The notes: generated from the sequence alone by a model not told the origin. A stretch of 64,000 nt of DNA from Psychrobacter glaciei (GCF_014652895.1 NZ_BMZR01000002.1:1-64000); one strand, 5' to 3'. Counted from the stretch's first letter, positions 1 to 9,285 are shown. Numbers and translations: made by a program.

Positions 1-40
1 TGACGTGTGGCTTGCTGCGTTCAAACTTGGCCTTTGCCAT
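1..40 (-). CDS. tuf: Elongation factor Tu (5' end only)
   Basis: Only the first 13 codons are in the window. They read MAKAKFERSKPHV, the standard N-terminus of bacterial EF-Tu, the GTPase that carries aminoacyl-tRNA to the ribosome. The start is supported by an AGAGGAAA ribosome binding site seven bases upstream. It follows four tRNA genes in the order Thr(TGT)-Tyr-Gly-Thr(GGT), matching the E. coli thrU-tyrU-glyT-thrT-tufB operon, so this is the tufB-like copy and is probably co-transcribed with the tRNAs. Confidence 0.93.
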   Translation of the reverse strand, partial: MAKAKFERSKPHV

Positions 41-476
41 GGGTATTTCCTCTTTTTTTGGTGAATCTTTATCAGTCAAAGATCGATGAATAGCTGTTTG
101 ACGGCTTATGATGCGTACAAAACCATCAAACCGTTGACGCTATGGCTTATCTACTAAAAATTACTTTATCGTGTTGCTATTAAATGCTTTAGTACAATAT
201 AAACACCGTACTTTTATATGCAGGCATTATACCTACTTTTCAATCACTAGCTTTTCAAGCATTACACTGTATTATACAACATTGTCATTACAGTATTTTT
301 TCGTGAATGCAATTGATTTAGAAATTGACAGCACTAAAAGGCAACACCTCAGTGTCACCCTTAAATTTTTATTTACCGTACCAATTTTTTATTGTTTTCA
401 ATATTCTATAATTTCGATATCGACATAAAGCGGTGTGTTAAAGTAGCAAAGCAAACATAAAAGGCTAAATAATAAA
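41..476. other. AT-rich spacer between tRNA-Thr(GGT) and tuf
   Basis: About 436 bases separate the last tRNA from tuf. I see the tuf ribosome binding site at the left end but no convincing gene. The 85-codon open frame on the plus strand at 171-428 is AT-driven, has no ribosome binding site and looks spurious. The spacer is longer than I recall for E. coli thrT-tufB, so a separate tuf promoter or a processed leader is possible. Confidence 0.5.
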
Positions 477-551
<75 letters not shown>

Positions 552-670
552 ATGCTTTTAACAACTACAGTAGCCAACCAGTGGGTTGCACTAAAAAAAA
601 TATCACGATACAGCAATAATATACTGACTGTCGTGATGAATGTTTAATAGTTTTTGCGATTGTGCCTATA

Positions 671-744
671 TGGAGCGGGTGGCGGGAATCGAACCCGCGT
701 CATTAGCTTGGAAGGCTAAGGTGTTACCATTATACCACACCCGC
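671..744 (-). tRNA. glyT: tRNA-Gly (TCC)
   Basis: A 74-nt cloverleaf on the minus strand with acceptor stem GCGGGTG/CACCCGC and an encoded CCA. The anticodon loop CTTCCAA between TTAGC and GCTAA gives anticodon TCC. The T-loop reads GGTTCGATTCC. Confidence 0.97.
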
Positions 745-825
745 ATTTACTCTTCTGTAAGCTCACTCTAAGAAAGAGTGACTATATATCGAGTATGCTT
801 GGCGCTATGACAAACTTAGAAAATA

Positions 826-909
826 TGGTGGTGGGAGAAGGATTCGAACCTTCGAAGCTTTCGCGACAGATTTACAGTCTGTTGGGTTTGACCGCTCCCC
901 AATCCCACC
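826..909 (-). tRNA. tyrU: tRNA-Tyr (GTA)
   Basis: An 84-nt tRNA with the long variable arm typical of bacterial tRNA-Tyr. Acceptor stem GGTGGGA/TCCCACC, encoded CCA, and anticodon stem ACAGA/TCTGT around CTGTAAA give anticodon GTA. Confidence 0.97.
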
Positions 910-976
910 TTAGGTTGCTTTGAATAAAAATGGCTTTAATTCAAGACATATTCATAAAAAGCTACTTTGAGAGAGA

Positions 977-1052
<76 letters not shown>

Positions 1053-1074
1053 TTGTTCTCTCAAAGTGGTGGCT

Positions 1075-1102
1075 ATTCTATCAAATATTTGGACAGACGC
1101 AA
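1075..1102 (-). promoter_or_regulatory. Sigma-70 promoter of the tRNA-tuf operon
   Basis: On the minus strand TTGCGT and TAGAAT lie 16 bp apart, with the -10 about 23 bp before the first tRNA. The bases after the -10 (AGCCACC) are C-rich, as in stringently controlled stable-RNA promoters. The match is good for a tRNA operon promoter; the start point is not proven. Confidence 0.7.
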
Positions 1103-1245
1103 GCTCTTTTTCATGTTTTTTCCAATTATTTTAATAATAATATTCAAGACATTGATTATATTGCTATTTTTTTCAGATAAAAATTCAAGCTTGATGGCTC
1201 TTTATGCTTGCGACTCTTATTTTTGCGATACAACTGACAATATCG

Positions 1246-2742
1246 CTAACGAATATACAATCCATTACAGGCCATTTTTACCGCTTTTACCAATATAAGT
1301 GCTTTTTTATTGGTTTCATCCCACTTCGCCTCTGGTACAGAGTCGGCATTGATCCCTGCCCCTGCTTGGATATGTATTTGGCCACGGCGCATCACTGCTG
1401 TTCGGATAGCGATAGCCGTATCCATATTCCCATTCCAGCCCAGATATCCTACTGAGCCACCAAACACTGTTCGACGCACCGGCTCTATTTTGTCAATGAT
1501 TTGCATGGCACGAATTTTAGGTGCACCTGATAATGTACCAGCAGGAAAGGTAGCGCAAAACACATCTAGCGTATCTTTATCAGGCAGCACCTTGCCCTCA
1601 ACATTGGACACAATATGCATGACTTGTGAATAACGCTCGATAGACATCTTTTCAGTTATTTTCACGCTGCCATCTGTACAGACACGGCAAATATCCTCGC
1701 AGCTTAAATCAATGAACCTTAAATGCTCTGCAGTCTCTTTTTCATCGTTGAGTAGCTCTTGCTCGAATGCTAGGTCTTCTGCTTCATCTCGGCCACGTTT
1801 ACGGGTACCAGCCAGTGGACGCACCGTCACTTTGCCGTTTTCGATACGTGACAGGCTTTCAGGAGAAGCGCCAATGATATCAAAACGCTTGTGATCATCA
1901 AGCGTATAGCCATGTACCAAAAATAAATAAGGTGATGGATTAAGGTATCGTAGCGCACGATAGACAGCCAGTGAGTCACCTGTATAATCCGCCGTCAAAC
2001 GCTGTGATGCGACCACTTGCGTCACAGCGCCTTCTTCGATGTGAGCTTTTATCTTTTTGACGTCGCCAACATACTTTTCTACACTTGTCTGCGAGGTAAA
2101 AGCTGGAGTCGGCATAACTGGCGCAGATAAATTTGACGGCTCTGCCAACTTCTCTTCGATTTTTTCTAGCTCACGTATGGCCATGCTATAACCATCCTCA
2201 GCCTGACAATCAGCATAAACAATAATTGATAAAGTACTTTCTAAATTATCAAAGACAATGACGCTCATTGAGAGCATCAGCCACATATCTGGCATTAACA
2301 TCGGATTAGGCGCATCAGACAAGCCTACACTAGGCTCAATGACCCGCACCATGTCATAGCCAAAGTAACCCACCAAACCGCCACTGAAGCTCGGTAATGT
2401 GGGAATATCTTTAACTGTTGGCATCTGGTACTGAGCCATTAACTGACGAATATATTCAAATGGATTTTCTACTGACTCGGTGTCCGTATGATCGTTTTTT
2501 TTGGTCGTCATACTACCGTCAGCATACTGTACAATCAGATCACTACCCAAGCCTATCATAGAGTATCGTGCCCAGCGCTCACCACCTACCACGGACTCAA
2601 ACAGATAAGCAGAACCATTCAAATCACGTACTTTAGAGAATACCGACACGGGCGTTTGCGCATCCATCAAACGCTTTTTTACCAAAGGGGCATGACTAAA
2701 GCCTTGATTTTTGAAAGCTTGATATTCTACAAAGGTCATCAT
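1246..2742 (-). CDS. trpE: Anthranilate synthase component I
   Basis: TrpE converts chorismate, with ammonia from its glutaminase partner TrpG, to anthranilate, the first step of tryptophan synthesis. The 498-residue length fits the family. The N-terminal half carries the regulatory domain; the C-terminal half is a chorismate-binding domain with the motifs VRPLAGTRKRG, the run ending FPAGTLSGAPKIRAMQ, and the final GAGI segment. trpG is not adjacent, so the genes are split as in pseudomonads and Moraxellaceae. Two ATG codons stand in a row at the start. TrpE rather than PabB or a salicylate synthase is favoured by overall motif order and length. A terminator-like hairpin at 2826-2861 separates it from the gene upstream. 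Confidence 0.92.
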   Translation of the reverse strand: MMTFVEYQAFKNQGFSHAPLVKKRLMDAQTPVSVFSKVRDLNGSAYLFESVVGGERWARYSMIGLGSDLIVQYADGSMTTKKNDHTDTESVENPFEYIRQLMAQYQMPTVKDIPTLPSFSGGLVGYFGYDMVRVIEPSVGLSDAPNPMLMPDMWLMLSMSVIVFDNLESTLSIIVYADCQAEDGYSMAIRELEKIEEKLAEPSNLSAPVMPTPAFTSQTSVEKYVGDVKKIKAHIEEGAVTQVVASQRLTADYTGDSLAVYRALRYLNPSPYLFLVHGYTLDDHKRFDIIGASPESLSRIENGKVTVRPLAGTRKRGRDEAEDLAFEQELLNDEKETAEHLRFIDLSCEDICRVCTDGSVKITEKMSIERYSQVMHIVSNVEGKVLPDKDTLDVFCATFPAGTLSGAPKIRAMQIIDKIEPVRRTVFGGSVGYLGWNGNMDTAIAIRTAVMRRGQIHIQAGAGINADSVPEAKWDETNKKALILVKAVKMACNGLYIR

Positions 2743-2825
2743 AGTAGCTGTCTCTTAACACAATATTGGCAAAAGGCCATAAATTTAAAAGCAATCTTAA
2801 AAAGAGAGTAAAAGTACAATTAAAA

Positions 2826-2861
2826 TATAGCGTCAACACTCTCATGAACGTTGACGCTATA
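2826..2861 (-). terminator. Hairpin after the FHA gene
   Basis: A perfect 12-bp stem TATAGCGTCAAC/GTTGACGCTATA with a 12-base loop, followed on the minus strand by a weak T tract (TATTTTAATT). It lies between the end of the FHA gene and the start of trpE. Confidence 0.6.
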
Positions 2862-2937
2862 GAACGCTAGTTATAAGTATAAGGACGTTAGCCTTAATTC
2901 ATCTGAGCATGACATGATGGACATGACAAAGCTTGGC

Positions 2938-4278
2938 TTATACACCGCCCATATTGAACAGCCATAGCGCTAAGCCAATGATAAGAATGACGGCAAACAC
3001 CCATATAAACCAACCACCGCTGGGCTTCTTCTCTACGTATCCAGCATTGGCAGGGTTATCAACGGCTTGATCCATGGCATTATTACCTTCGGTACCGAGA
3101 TCGTGAGCCTGTCCTAGATTGGCCGTACCTGAAAACTGAGCAGTTGCTGCTTGCTTAGCACGTAAGACATCCGGATCAGCCTCTTCCTGCAGTTCAGTTT
3201 TGGTGGTTTTGTCATGCTCTGCACGGTCTAATGCTGGTTGCTCGACAACGGGCTGTTTGGCTAAAGGCTTTTCAGTAGCTAAAGGCGTCTCAGCAACAGG
3301 CGTCTCAGTTATTGTTTCTTTAGGCATGACCTCTTTAGACATGGCATTCTCTTGCTCAGTAATGGGCGTCGGCTCGTCTAATGCGGCGGCAACTGGAGTC
3401 GCTTGCACAGGTGTGGTATCCACAGTATCTTTGGCGGTTAAGACTTCTTCAATCATCGTTTCTTTAACGACTGGAGTAGCTGCCTCATTAGCCTTATCAA
3501 CCTTGCTTTCCGTAATATCCGCTGGTTGAACAGGTGTGCTATCCGAGCTATTCACTGATGACAACACATCTGCAATGATGGTTTCTTTCACGATAGGCTC
3601 AACCTCTACAGGCGGCTCAGGATGAACTTCTGGTGTATCAGTAGCCATCTCTGGTTTGTCAGCAACAGTCGGTGCTAGCTGCTCTTCTACGACGGGAGAC
3701 GGACTAATCTCAGAGTCAATAGTTTTGGAAGCAACAGTTTCAGAATCAACACTGCTTGAATCGGCAACGCTAGACTCAGCATCATGGGTATTAGCATCAT
3801 GGGTATTAACAGAATCTGATGCGAGAACTGGCGCAGCAGTAACATCAACGACAGGTTCGTGGTCGACTATCGGTTCTTCAGCGATGACTGGCTGCTCTAC
3901 AGCTTCATCCACTACAGCCTCATTTACGACACTCAACGGCGTTACTCTGAAGGCAAAACTGGCAAAGCCAAGCGTATCATTGGCCTCAAGGTGCTTAGAC
4001 TTATTGCTATCAATACGTTGCTCATTAATAAACGTCCCGTTAGAGGAGTCCAGATCTTTGACGTACAGCTTACCGTTTAGTACGCTCAGCACCGCGTGAT
4101 TGCGTGATACTTCCTTGCTGCCAAGTACGACCTCATTATCACTACCACGCCCCACAGACAAGCTGTCGCTCACAGTTAGTGCCAGATCACCCAGCGCTAC
4201 TGTTAAGGCGTTGAGACGCCAAGTATCTGTAACTGTTGACTCTGTTGTCGCTACTGTGTTTTCTATATCGCTCGTCAT
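2938..4278 (-). CDS. FHA-domain protein with C-terminal membrane anchor
   Basis: A 446-residue protein. An N-terminal forkhead-associated domain spans about residues 25-115, with the signature GRGSDNEVVL, SRNHAVL and SSNGTFIN; such domains bind phosphothreonine peptides. A long linker of some 270 residues rich in Val, Pro, Thr, Glu and Ala follows, with recurring VVKETMIEEVL-like and PVAETPLA-like phrases. The C-terminus has one transmembrane helix (about 421-441). The topology suggests a tail-anchored protein whose FHA head is cytoplasmic. The start has a strong AAGGAG site. No kinase, phosphatase or type VI secretion gene is adjacent, so its partner is unknown. Confidence 0.8.
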   Translation of the reverse strand: MTSDIENTVATTESTVTDTWRLNALTVALGDLALTVSDSLSVGRGSDNEVVLGSKEVSRNHAVLSVLNGKLYVKDLDSSNGTFINEQRIDSNKSKHLEANDTLGFASFAFRVTPLSVVNEAVVDEAVEQPVIAEEPIVDHEPVVDVTAAPVLASDSVNTHDANTHDAESSVADSSSVDSETVASKTIDSEISPSPVVEEQLAPTVADKPEMATDTPEVHPEPPVEVEPIVKETIIADVLSSVNSSDSTPVQPADITESKVDKANEAATPVVKETMIEEVLTAKDTVDTTPVQATPVAAALDEPTPITEQENAMSKEVMPKETITETPVAETPLATEKPLAKQPVVEQPALDRAEHDKTTKTELQEEADPDVLRAKQAATAQFSGTANLGQAHDLGTEGNNAMDQAVDNPANAGYVEKKPSGGWFIWVFAVILIIGLALWLFNMGGV

Positions 4279-4357
4279 AACATCGCTCCTTAATTTATTA
4301 TTAAATGTTCAATGGTTCTCTAAAATTTATGACTCATATTATTTCGGAATAAAACGG

Positions 4358-5212
4358 TTATTTGGGCATAAAACGCGGCTTGATCACACCACCAAGCTTA
4401 CTGTAAGGGATACTTAAGACTGGCATCCCATAAGCATAAGGCCCAATAGAATAATGTTGATAGCGAATATCGACGCCTTTATCCGTCAATGTGACGTTAT
4501 CACTCAGGGTAAATGGCCAGTTTTTCTCATAGCTGCTTAGGTCATTGTCGACCGTTTTTACCCATGTTTTATAAGCAGCGTAAGCTTGCGCCTCAAAACG
4601 TGATTTTTTGCCCGTCTGTAACATATCTGCCAGCTGGATTTGTTTTTTGCTGCTGGCATCGAATATTAAATACTCACTATAGGGCATGCCATGCGCGCCA
4701 CCTGTAAACACATACGAGTTGATTTCAAACAACTCAAAATCACTCACATGCCCCAAATAATCAGGCGTGACCATCAAATTATACGACCCTGAACTGTCGT
4801 TTGGCATATCTATAAATTGTGAGCTTGCAAAGTCATCGATAGCTACCTTGACAATAGCTGGCGTTGCTCTGGTGTTAATAGATGCTGACTCAGTCGGTTT
4901 ACTATTGACGACGAAATGATTGATACGGGCATTGGTAATATCGTTTATCCAATCATGATTGGTTTTGAGATACTTAATCTCAATCTCTGGACAATTCTGT
5001 CGTTCGGCACATTTCTCTTGCACATCGTTGGGCAACTCATAATCCAAATAATCGGTACTGCTAATGAGATTACCCGCATTAGCTGACAACCCTATTGCCC
5101 CAAATAGTAGGCCAGTCACTAACGTACCAACTCGGCGTAGACTGGTCGTTCTCATTACTAACGATTGGTTGGCTTTTGGTGTGGCGCTACTAGATTGAGG
5201 TGTGACTGTCAT
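4358..5212 (-). CDS. Exported DUF3298/RsiV-type domain protein
   Basis: A protein of about 284 residues. The C-terminal half has the DUF3298 pattern (YVFTGGAHGMPYSEYLIFD then KQIQLADML), and the N-terminal half resembles the paired DUF4163 region. This arrangement is known from RsiV-like and lysozyme-inhibitor-like periplasmic proteins; the function is not established. A hydrophobic segment ending LSANA looks like a signal peptide, preceded by Arg residues. Three starts are possible: ATG at 5224, at 5212 (GGAAAG just upstream, chosen here) and a third at about residue 20 of this protein that would give a normal-length signal peptide. Confidence 0.7.
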   Translation of the reverse strand: MTVTPQSSSATPKANQSLVMRTTSLRRVGTLVTGLLFGAIGLSANAGNLISSTDYLDYELPNDVQEKCAERQNCPEIEIKYLKTNHDWINDITNARINHFVVNSKPTESASINTRATPAIVKVAIDDFASSQFIDMPNDSSGSYNLMVTPDYLGHVSDFELFEINSYVFTGGAHGMPYSEYLIFDASSKKQIQLADMLQTGKKSRFEAQAYAAYKTWVKTVDNDLSSYEKNWPFTLSDNVTLTDKGVDIRYQHYSIGPYAYGMPVLSIPYSKLGGVIKPRFMPK

Positions 5213-5326
5213 AATTCTTTCCATAAAAAAACAATGGCTAATAATATAATGGTTAATAATATTCTACCGTAACTACTGTGATGTATTGTTGAAACACTGT
5301 TTGTGTTTTTGAGGTATTAATCTTTT

Positions 5327-5426
5327 GAAGTACCAGTTTCAAAAGACTGGTTTCAGAGTACCAGTGTCAAAGTGCTAGTTTCAAGGTGCTAGTATCGATG
5401 TTTATGACTAGTATCGATGTTTATGA
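5327..5426. repeat. Degenerate tandem repeat in the prfC-DUF3298 spacer
   Basis: About five units of roughly 14 bp with consensus AGTACCAGTTTCAA run from 5327, grading into two exact direct copies of a 19-bp unit (CTAGTATCGATGTTTATGA). The array lies in the 330-base spacer between the prfC terminator and the DUF3298 gene. It does not keep an open frame. Confidence 0.75.
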
Positions 5427-5464
5427 GAAGTAGCGATTTAATAATGGACTAAACGACAGGCAAT

Positions 5465-5496
5465 AAAAAAGACACGGCTAGCGTGTCTTTTAAAAA
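5465..5496 (-). terminator. Intrinsic terminator of prfC
   Basis: Stem AAAGACACG/CGTGTCTTT with a 5-base loop, followed on the minus strand by a run of six T. It lies about 50 bases after the prfC stop codon. Confidence 0.85.
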
Positions 5497-5542
5497 ATAG
5501 AAAATAGGTTTCAACCATTTACTCATACTTAAATAACAGATA

Positions 5543-7138
5543 TTAATGCTCGCGAGTATTGCTAAAAGTCACTTCTGGATAACGATCTTGCATCAGCTGC
5601 AAGTTGACTCGCGATGGCGCAAGATAGGTCAGATAACCACCGCCATCGATTGATAACTGGTCGTGGGCTTTTTTCTTAAACTTAGCCAAGGCCACATCAT
5701 CATCGCAATGGATCCAACGTACCGTTGCAATCGATACTGGCTCAAAAATACATTGAACCTTGTATTCTTCTTTGAGACGATGCGCGACCACTTCAAACTG
5801 TAGTACACCCACCGCGCCCAAGATTAAATCATTGTTAATCTGCGGCATGAAGACCTGTGTAGCGCCCTCTTCACTTAACTGCTGCAAGCCTTTTTGTAGA
5901 GCCTTGGACTTCAGAGGATCTTTTAGAACGACACGTCGAAACAATTCAGGGGCAAAATGAGGGATACCAGTAAAGTTTAGCTCCTCGCCTTCGGTAAAGC
6001 TATCACCGATAGAAATTGTCCCATGATTATGCAGACCAATAATATCACCCGGATAAGCTTCTTCTAGCGCTTCACGGTCACCGGCGAGAAAGGTCAGTGC
6101 ATCCGCAATACGCACGTCTTTACCCAAGCGTACATGCTTCAGCTTCATGCCCTTTTCGTACTTACCTGAGCACACGCGTAAGAACGCAATGCGGTCACGA
6201 TGACGCGGATCCATATTGGCCTGAATCTTAAAGACAAAACCTGTAAAATCCGTCTCAGAGGCTGAAACTTCACGCTCAGTAGTCGGATGGGCTTTTGGGG
6301 GCGGTGCATATTTCACAAGGGTATCGAGTACCATATTGACACCGAAGTTACCCAGTGCCGTACCGAACAATACTGGCGTCATCTCGCCCGCTAAAAATGC
6401 CTCTTCGCTAAAGTCTTCTAGCGCCATTTGTACCAGTTCAAGCGACTCTTCAAAAGCATCAAACATCAGCTTCCCAAGACGCTCGCGTATGTCCGGATAA
6501 TCATAACCGTCACGGGTCTCAGAGACCGTCATCTTGCCGCCATTACCTTTTTCATAAAGGTAAGTCTTATTTTCAGTCAAATGATAGACGCCAACGAAAT
6601 CCTGCCCCATACCAATCGGCCACGTCAACGGAATACACTTAATCTTAAGCACCGTTTCAATTTCACTCAGCAGCTCAAGCGGCTCACGAATCTGACGATC
6701 TAGCTTGTTCACAAATGAGATAATCGGTGTGTCACGCATGCGGCAAACTTCCATCAATTTGATGGTTCGTTCCTCAACGCCTTTCGCACCGTCAACCATC
6801 ATTAGCGCGCTATCGACAGCGGTCAACGTACGATAGGTATCTTCACTAAAGTCGGCGTGACCCGGGGTGTCTAGTAGATTGACCATATGGTCTTGATAAG
6901 GGAACTGCATGACTGAAGTGGTGATAGAAATACCACGCTCCTGCTCCATACTCATCCAATCGGACGTGGCATGACGGTCAGTTTTGCGGCCTTTTACTTC
7001 GCCAACCACCTGAATCGCTTGACCCCATAGCAGCAGCTTTTCGGTCATGGTGGTCTTACCCGCATCGGGATGCGAGATAATGGCAAAGGTGCGGCGTTTG
7101 GCCACTTCTTTGTTCAATTTCTTTGGATCTACGCTCAT
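5543..7138 (-). CDS. prfC: Peptide chain release factor 3 (RF3)
   Basis: RF3 is the ribosome-dependent GTPase that recycles RF1 and RF2 after termination. The P-loop motif SHPDAGKTT lies at about residues 22-30. The other G motifs are [12 protein letters not shown] and FVNKLDR. The C-terminal domains carry [20 protein letters not shown] choose the ATG at 7138 (531 residues), which matches the length of E. coli RF3; a TTG nine codons upstream extends the frame but adds an unconserved stretch. No clear Shine-Dalgarno sequence precedes the ATG. The gene is monocistronic, between two intrinsic terminators. Confidence 0.95.
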   Translation of the reverse strand: MSVDPKKLNKEVAKRRTFAIISHPDAGKTTMTEKLLLWGQAIQVVGEVKGRKTDRHATSDWMSMEQERGISITTSVMQFPYQDHMVNLLDTPGHADFSEDTYRTLTAVDSALMMVDGAKGVEERTIKLMEVCRMRDTPIISFVNKLDRQIREPLELLSEIETVLKIKCIPLTWPIGMGQDFVGVYHLTENKTYLYEKGNGGKMTVSETRDGYDYPDIRERLGKLMFDAFEESLELVQMALEDFSEEAFLAGEMTPVLFGTALGNFGVNMVLDTLVKYAPPPKAHPTTEREVSASETDFTGFVFKIQANMDPRHRDRIAFLRVCSGKYEKGMKLKHVRLGKDVRIADALTFLAGDREALEEAYPGDIIGLHNHGTISIGDSFTEGEELNFTGIPHFAPELFRRVVLKDPLKSKALQKGLQQLSEEGATQVFMPQINNDLILGAVGVLQFEVVAHRLKEEYKVQCIFEPVSIATVRWIHCDDDVALAKFKKKAHDQLSIDGGGYLTYLAPSRVNLQLMQDRYPEVTFSNTREH

Positions 7139-7265
7139 AATTTTTGGCTTCAACCTTAACTTCAAAAAGGCTGTCTTTTAGACAGTAACTTTCTTTTGGG
7201 TATTAATTTCAATAAATAATGGGTGTATTGTAGCGGATTTAGCATGAGGGTGCAGAATTAGCGCA

Positions 7266-7302
7266 TAAAAAAACACTCTCTAGATCGTTAAATAGAGAGT
7301 GT
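7266..7302 (-). terminator. Intrinsic terminator of the lipoprotein gene
   Basis: A 10-bp stem ACACTCTCTA/TAGAGAGTGT followed by seven T on the minus strand, just after the stop at 7320. Confidence 0.85.
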
Positions 7303-7319
7303 CAGTCATTTTTTGGAAT

Positions 7320-8225
7320 TTAATAATAGCGCGTGATTTGCGCTGCCAAGAAGTCCCCTGCCACCTCATTGACTAGCGTACAGTCAACGACACCGCGCAC
7401 ACTGTTGGTATTCGGGTCAATGCGGCCTTGCGCCACATAATCGGCTTCATAAATATCATTATCATATTCAACACCATTGTATCGATAAGCAGGCTGGTTG
7501 TTAAACTCAAAAAACGTCACTTGCGCCGCTTTTTGGTCGTTGTCAAAACCCACCCCAAAGCGCGAGGTGCTAAAGTCTCTATCGTCGTTAAAACGTTCTT
7601 CAGCCGCGTCAATCCATCTGTTTAGCGTACTATAGCCCGTTTTATTACTGTCACTAAAGGCCAAAAACGAGCGCTCGCTAGTGACAACAGGAATATAACA
7701 AACCGAGCCAGCTGGGAACGTCACATTGGCTGGTATATCAGGATAGTTGTTCAAATCAGTAATGATGCCGCGACTGTTGTCTCTATTGGTGCCAGAACTA
7801 TAACTACCAGCGTTCAAACCTGCTAAATCAAGGGTTTTATAGGTGGTCTCATAATTCAATTTATTGTTGCTGTTTGTCTCATAAATAGGACGTTTAACCG
7901 TGCGACCATTGACTTCAATATCGTTATTTTCCAGCCTGCCTTCAAAATCATCTGCCAGCACGGTTCTGTCTAAGTTATTAAGACTTTGGTTGTTGTAACT
8001 GTTGACCAGATTTTTTATTTTTATTTCACGTCCACCAGTACGGTAGGTCTGTTCGATTCGCGCAATAGCGCTCGCGTTGGCTTGGTTGTCATAGCTATTA
8101 GAAAAGCTCGTCAGCGTAATTTTATTGCCGCCTGAACCGTAGACACCGTCATCGTCTTCGCCGCATCCCACGAGTGCCATCGCGAGCAAGGATAAGGTCA
8201 TAGGCAAAAATACTGTTGCTTTCAT
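7320..8225 (-). CDS. Putative lipoprotein of unknown function
   Basis: A 301-residue protein with a lipoprotein signal peptide: MKATVFLPMT, a hydrophobic stretch, then the lipobox LVGC at about residues 18-21. The mature part starts with acidic residues and a Gly/Ser stretch, then is rich in Asn, Asp, Tyr and Thr (for example NSYDNQANA and NSYNNQSLNN). Two cysteines lie in the C-terminal half (SVCYIP and VVDCTL) and could form a disulfide. AAGGA precedes the ATG. I do not recognise the family; surface or outer-membrane location is inferred from the lipobox. Confidence 0.7.
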   Translation of the reverse strand: MKATVFLPMTLSLLAMALVGCGEDDDGVYGSGGNKITLTSFSNSYDNQANASAIARIEQTYRTGGREIKIKNLVNSYNNQSLNNLDRTVLADDFEGRLENNDIEVNGRTVKRPIYETNSNNKLNYETTYKTLDLAGLNAGSYSSGTNRDNSRGIITDLNNYPDIPANVTFPAGSVCYIPVVTSERSFLAFSDSNKTGYSTLNRWIDAAEERFNDDRDFSTSRFGVGFDNDQKAAQVTFFEFNNQPAYRYNGVEYDNDIYEADYVAQGRIDPNTNSVRGVVDCTLVNEVAGDFLAAQITRYY

Positions 8226-8534
8226 AATAAGGTGTCCTTACGGTTAAGGTGTTTTACACATCTCTGCTGATAATGTGGGTATAAAATTGGTATGAAAACC
8301 ATGTTACTAGTTTACATCAATGTCGTCATGACTTATATATCTAAAGCCATTAATTGTGTAGCAGGGCTTATTGGTGAATGTTAAAAATATTCTCATTATC
8401 CATGCAAATGCTCACTTACAAAGTCGTAGCATATAGTTACGACTGACCTATGGAGCTAGGCGCATAGTTTGTTATGCTTAATGGCTGATTGAATTTAATA
8501 ATTATATAAATAAACCAATTACAAAGGATGTGTT
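8226..8534. promoter_or_regulatory. Divergent intergenic region upstream of ohr
   Basis: This 309-base spacer must hold the promoters of the lipoprotein gene and ohr. One inverted repeat, GTCGTA at 8423-8428 and TACGAC at 8438-8443, is a possible operator about 95 bases before ohr. It does not look like the AT-rich OhrR site I know, and no ohrR gene is adjacent. Confidence 0.35.
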
Positions 8535-8948
8535 ATGAAAACTCTATATTCTACTCAAGCAACCGTCACTGGCGGTCGTTCTGGTAAGGCTAGTCTGCAA
8601 GATAGTGATTTGACCATTAATATGGTCGCACCGGGTTCAGGCAAAGACGGTAATAATCCAGAGCAATTATTTGCCATGGGTTATGCGGCTTGCTTCGATG
8701 GCGCACTTGCGGCAGTCAAAGGCGAAGAAAAAGCAAAATTTGACTCGACCACTCAAGTATCGGTAGATTTACGTAAAGGTGAAGGTCTAGACTTTCAATT
8801 GGCGGTGAAAATTCATGTGGCTGCTGAAAACACTGAACTATCTGCTGATGAATTTCAAAAGCTGGTCGAAAAAGCCAATAAAGTTTGCCCATACTCGAAA
8901 GCCACACACGGTAATATCGATAGCGAAGTGACGTCAGAAGTAAAATAA
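8535..8948 (+). CDS. ohr: Organic hydroperoxide reductase Ohr/OsmC family
   Basis: Ohr reduces organic and fatty-acid hydroperoxides with a redox cysteine pair, using lipoylated protein as electron donor in the characterised enzymes. The 137-residue length is typical. The catalytic cysteines are visible as C53 (GYAACF) and C118 (KVCPYSKA), and the conserved Glu is in NPEQLF. An AAAGGA site precedes the ATG. It is a single-gene unit closed by a terminator at 8983-9015. Confidence 0.94.
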   Translation: MKTLYSTQATVTGGRSGKASLQDSDLTINMVAPGSGKDGNNPEQLFAMGYAACFDGALAAVKGEEKAKFDSTTQVSVDLRKGEGLDFQLAVKIHVAAENTELSADEFQKLVEKANKVCPYSKATHGNIDSEVTSEVK

Positions 8949-8982
8949 TTCCTGATCAATGACAGTATCAGTAATAGATATA

Positions 8983-9015
8983 AAAGAGCTCAGTTAACGC
9001 TGGGTTCTTTTTTTT
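8983..9015 (+). terminator. Intrinsic terminator of ohr
   Basis: An 11-bp stem AAAGAGCTCAG/CTGGGTTCTTT with two G-U pairs, running into eight T. Confidence 0.75.
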
Positions 9016-9073
9016 CTCAAATTTTGGCCAAAAAATAATAACGCTATAGTGGATTCACTTTAAAACAGATACA

Positions 9074-9143
9074 GTGCGACTGGGATGAATTTTTCGTAGC
9101 CTCTGTGATAGCAGCAAGCAAGGAAAATTTATACCAGTCGCAC
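9074..9143. repeat. Palindromic repeat, copy A
   Basis: A 70-base imperfect palindrome with perfect 10-bp ends GTGCGACTGG/CCAGTCGCAC, extending to about 22 bp with few mismatches. The centre reads GTAGCCTCTGT, then AGCAAGCAAGG. The core matches the reverse complement of copy B at 9220-9285, while the outer arms differ in sequence. It looks like a REP-type extragenic element. Confidence 0.75.
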
Positions 9144-9219
9144 CTAACTAGTAATGTATCGATTTTATTCTGAACTGACTATATAGTGAGTGCAAAGTAG
9201 TATCGAACCATCACGCACT

Positions 9220-9285
9220 GCTGATATCAATTTTTCTTGCTTGCTGTGCCTGCGCAGACAGAGGCGACAAAAAATTGATATCAGC
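9220..9285. repeat. Palindromic repeat, copy B (inverted relative to A)
   Basis: A 66-base palindrome with a perfect 16-bp outer stem GCTGATATCAATTTTT. Read on the minus strand its core is GTCGCCTCTGT, then CAGCAAGCAAG, which aligns with copy A apart from a short insertion. The two copies lie 76 bases apart in inverted orientation. Confidence 0.75.

Noticed and set aside
171..428. 85-codon open frame between tRNA-Thr and tuf
   Set aside because: It is AT-driven, lacks a ribosome binding site, has no recognisable domain and runs antisense to the probable tuf leader.
3200..4099. Long plus-strand open frames opposite the FHA gene
   Set aside because: They mirror the repetitive Val/Pro/Thr/Glu linker on the minus strand and give Ser/Val/Thr-rich low-complexity peptides. 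The minus frame has the FHA domain and a strong ribosome binding site.
8423..8443. OhrR operator
   Set aside because: The inverted repeat GTCGTA/TACGAC differs from the AT-rich OhrR site known to me and no ohrR gene is adjacent.
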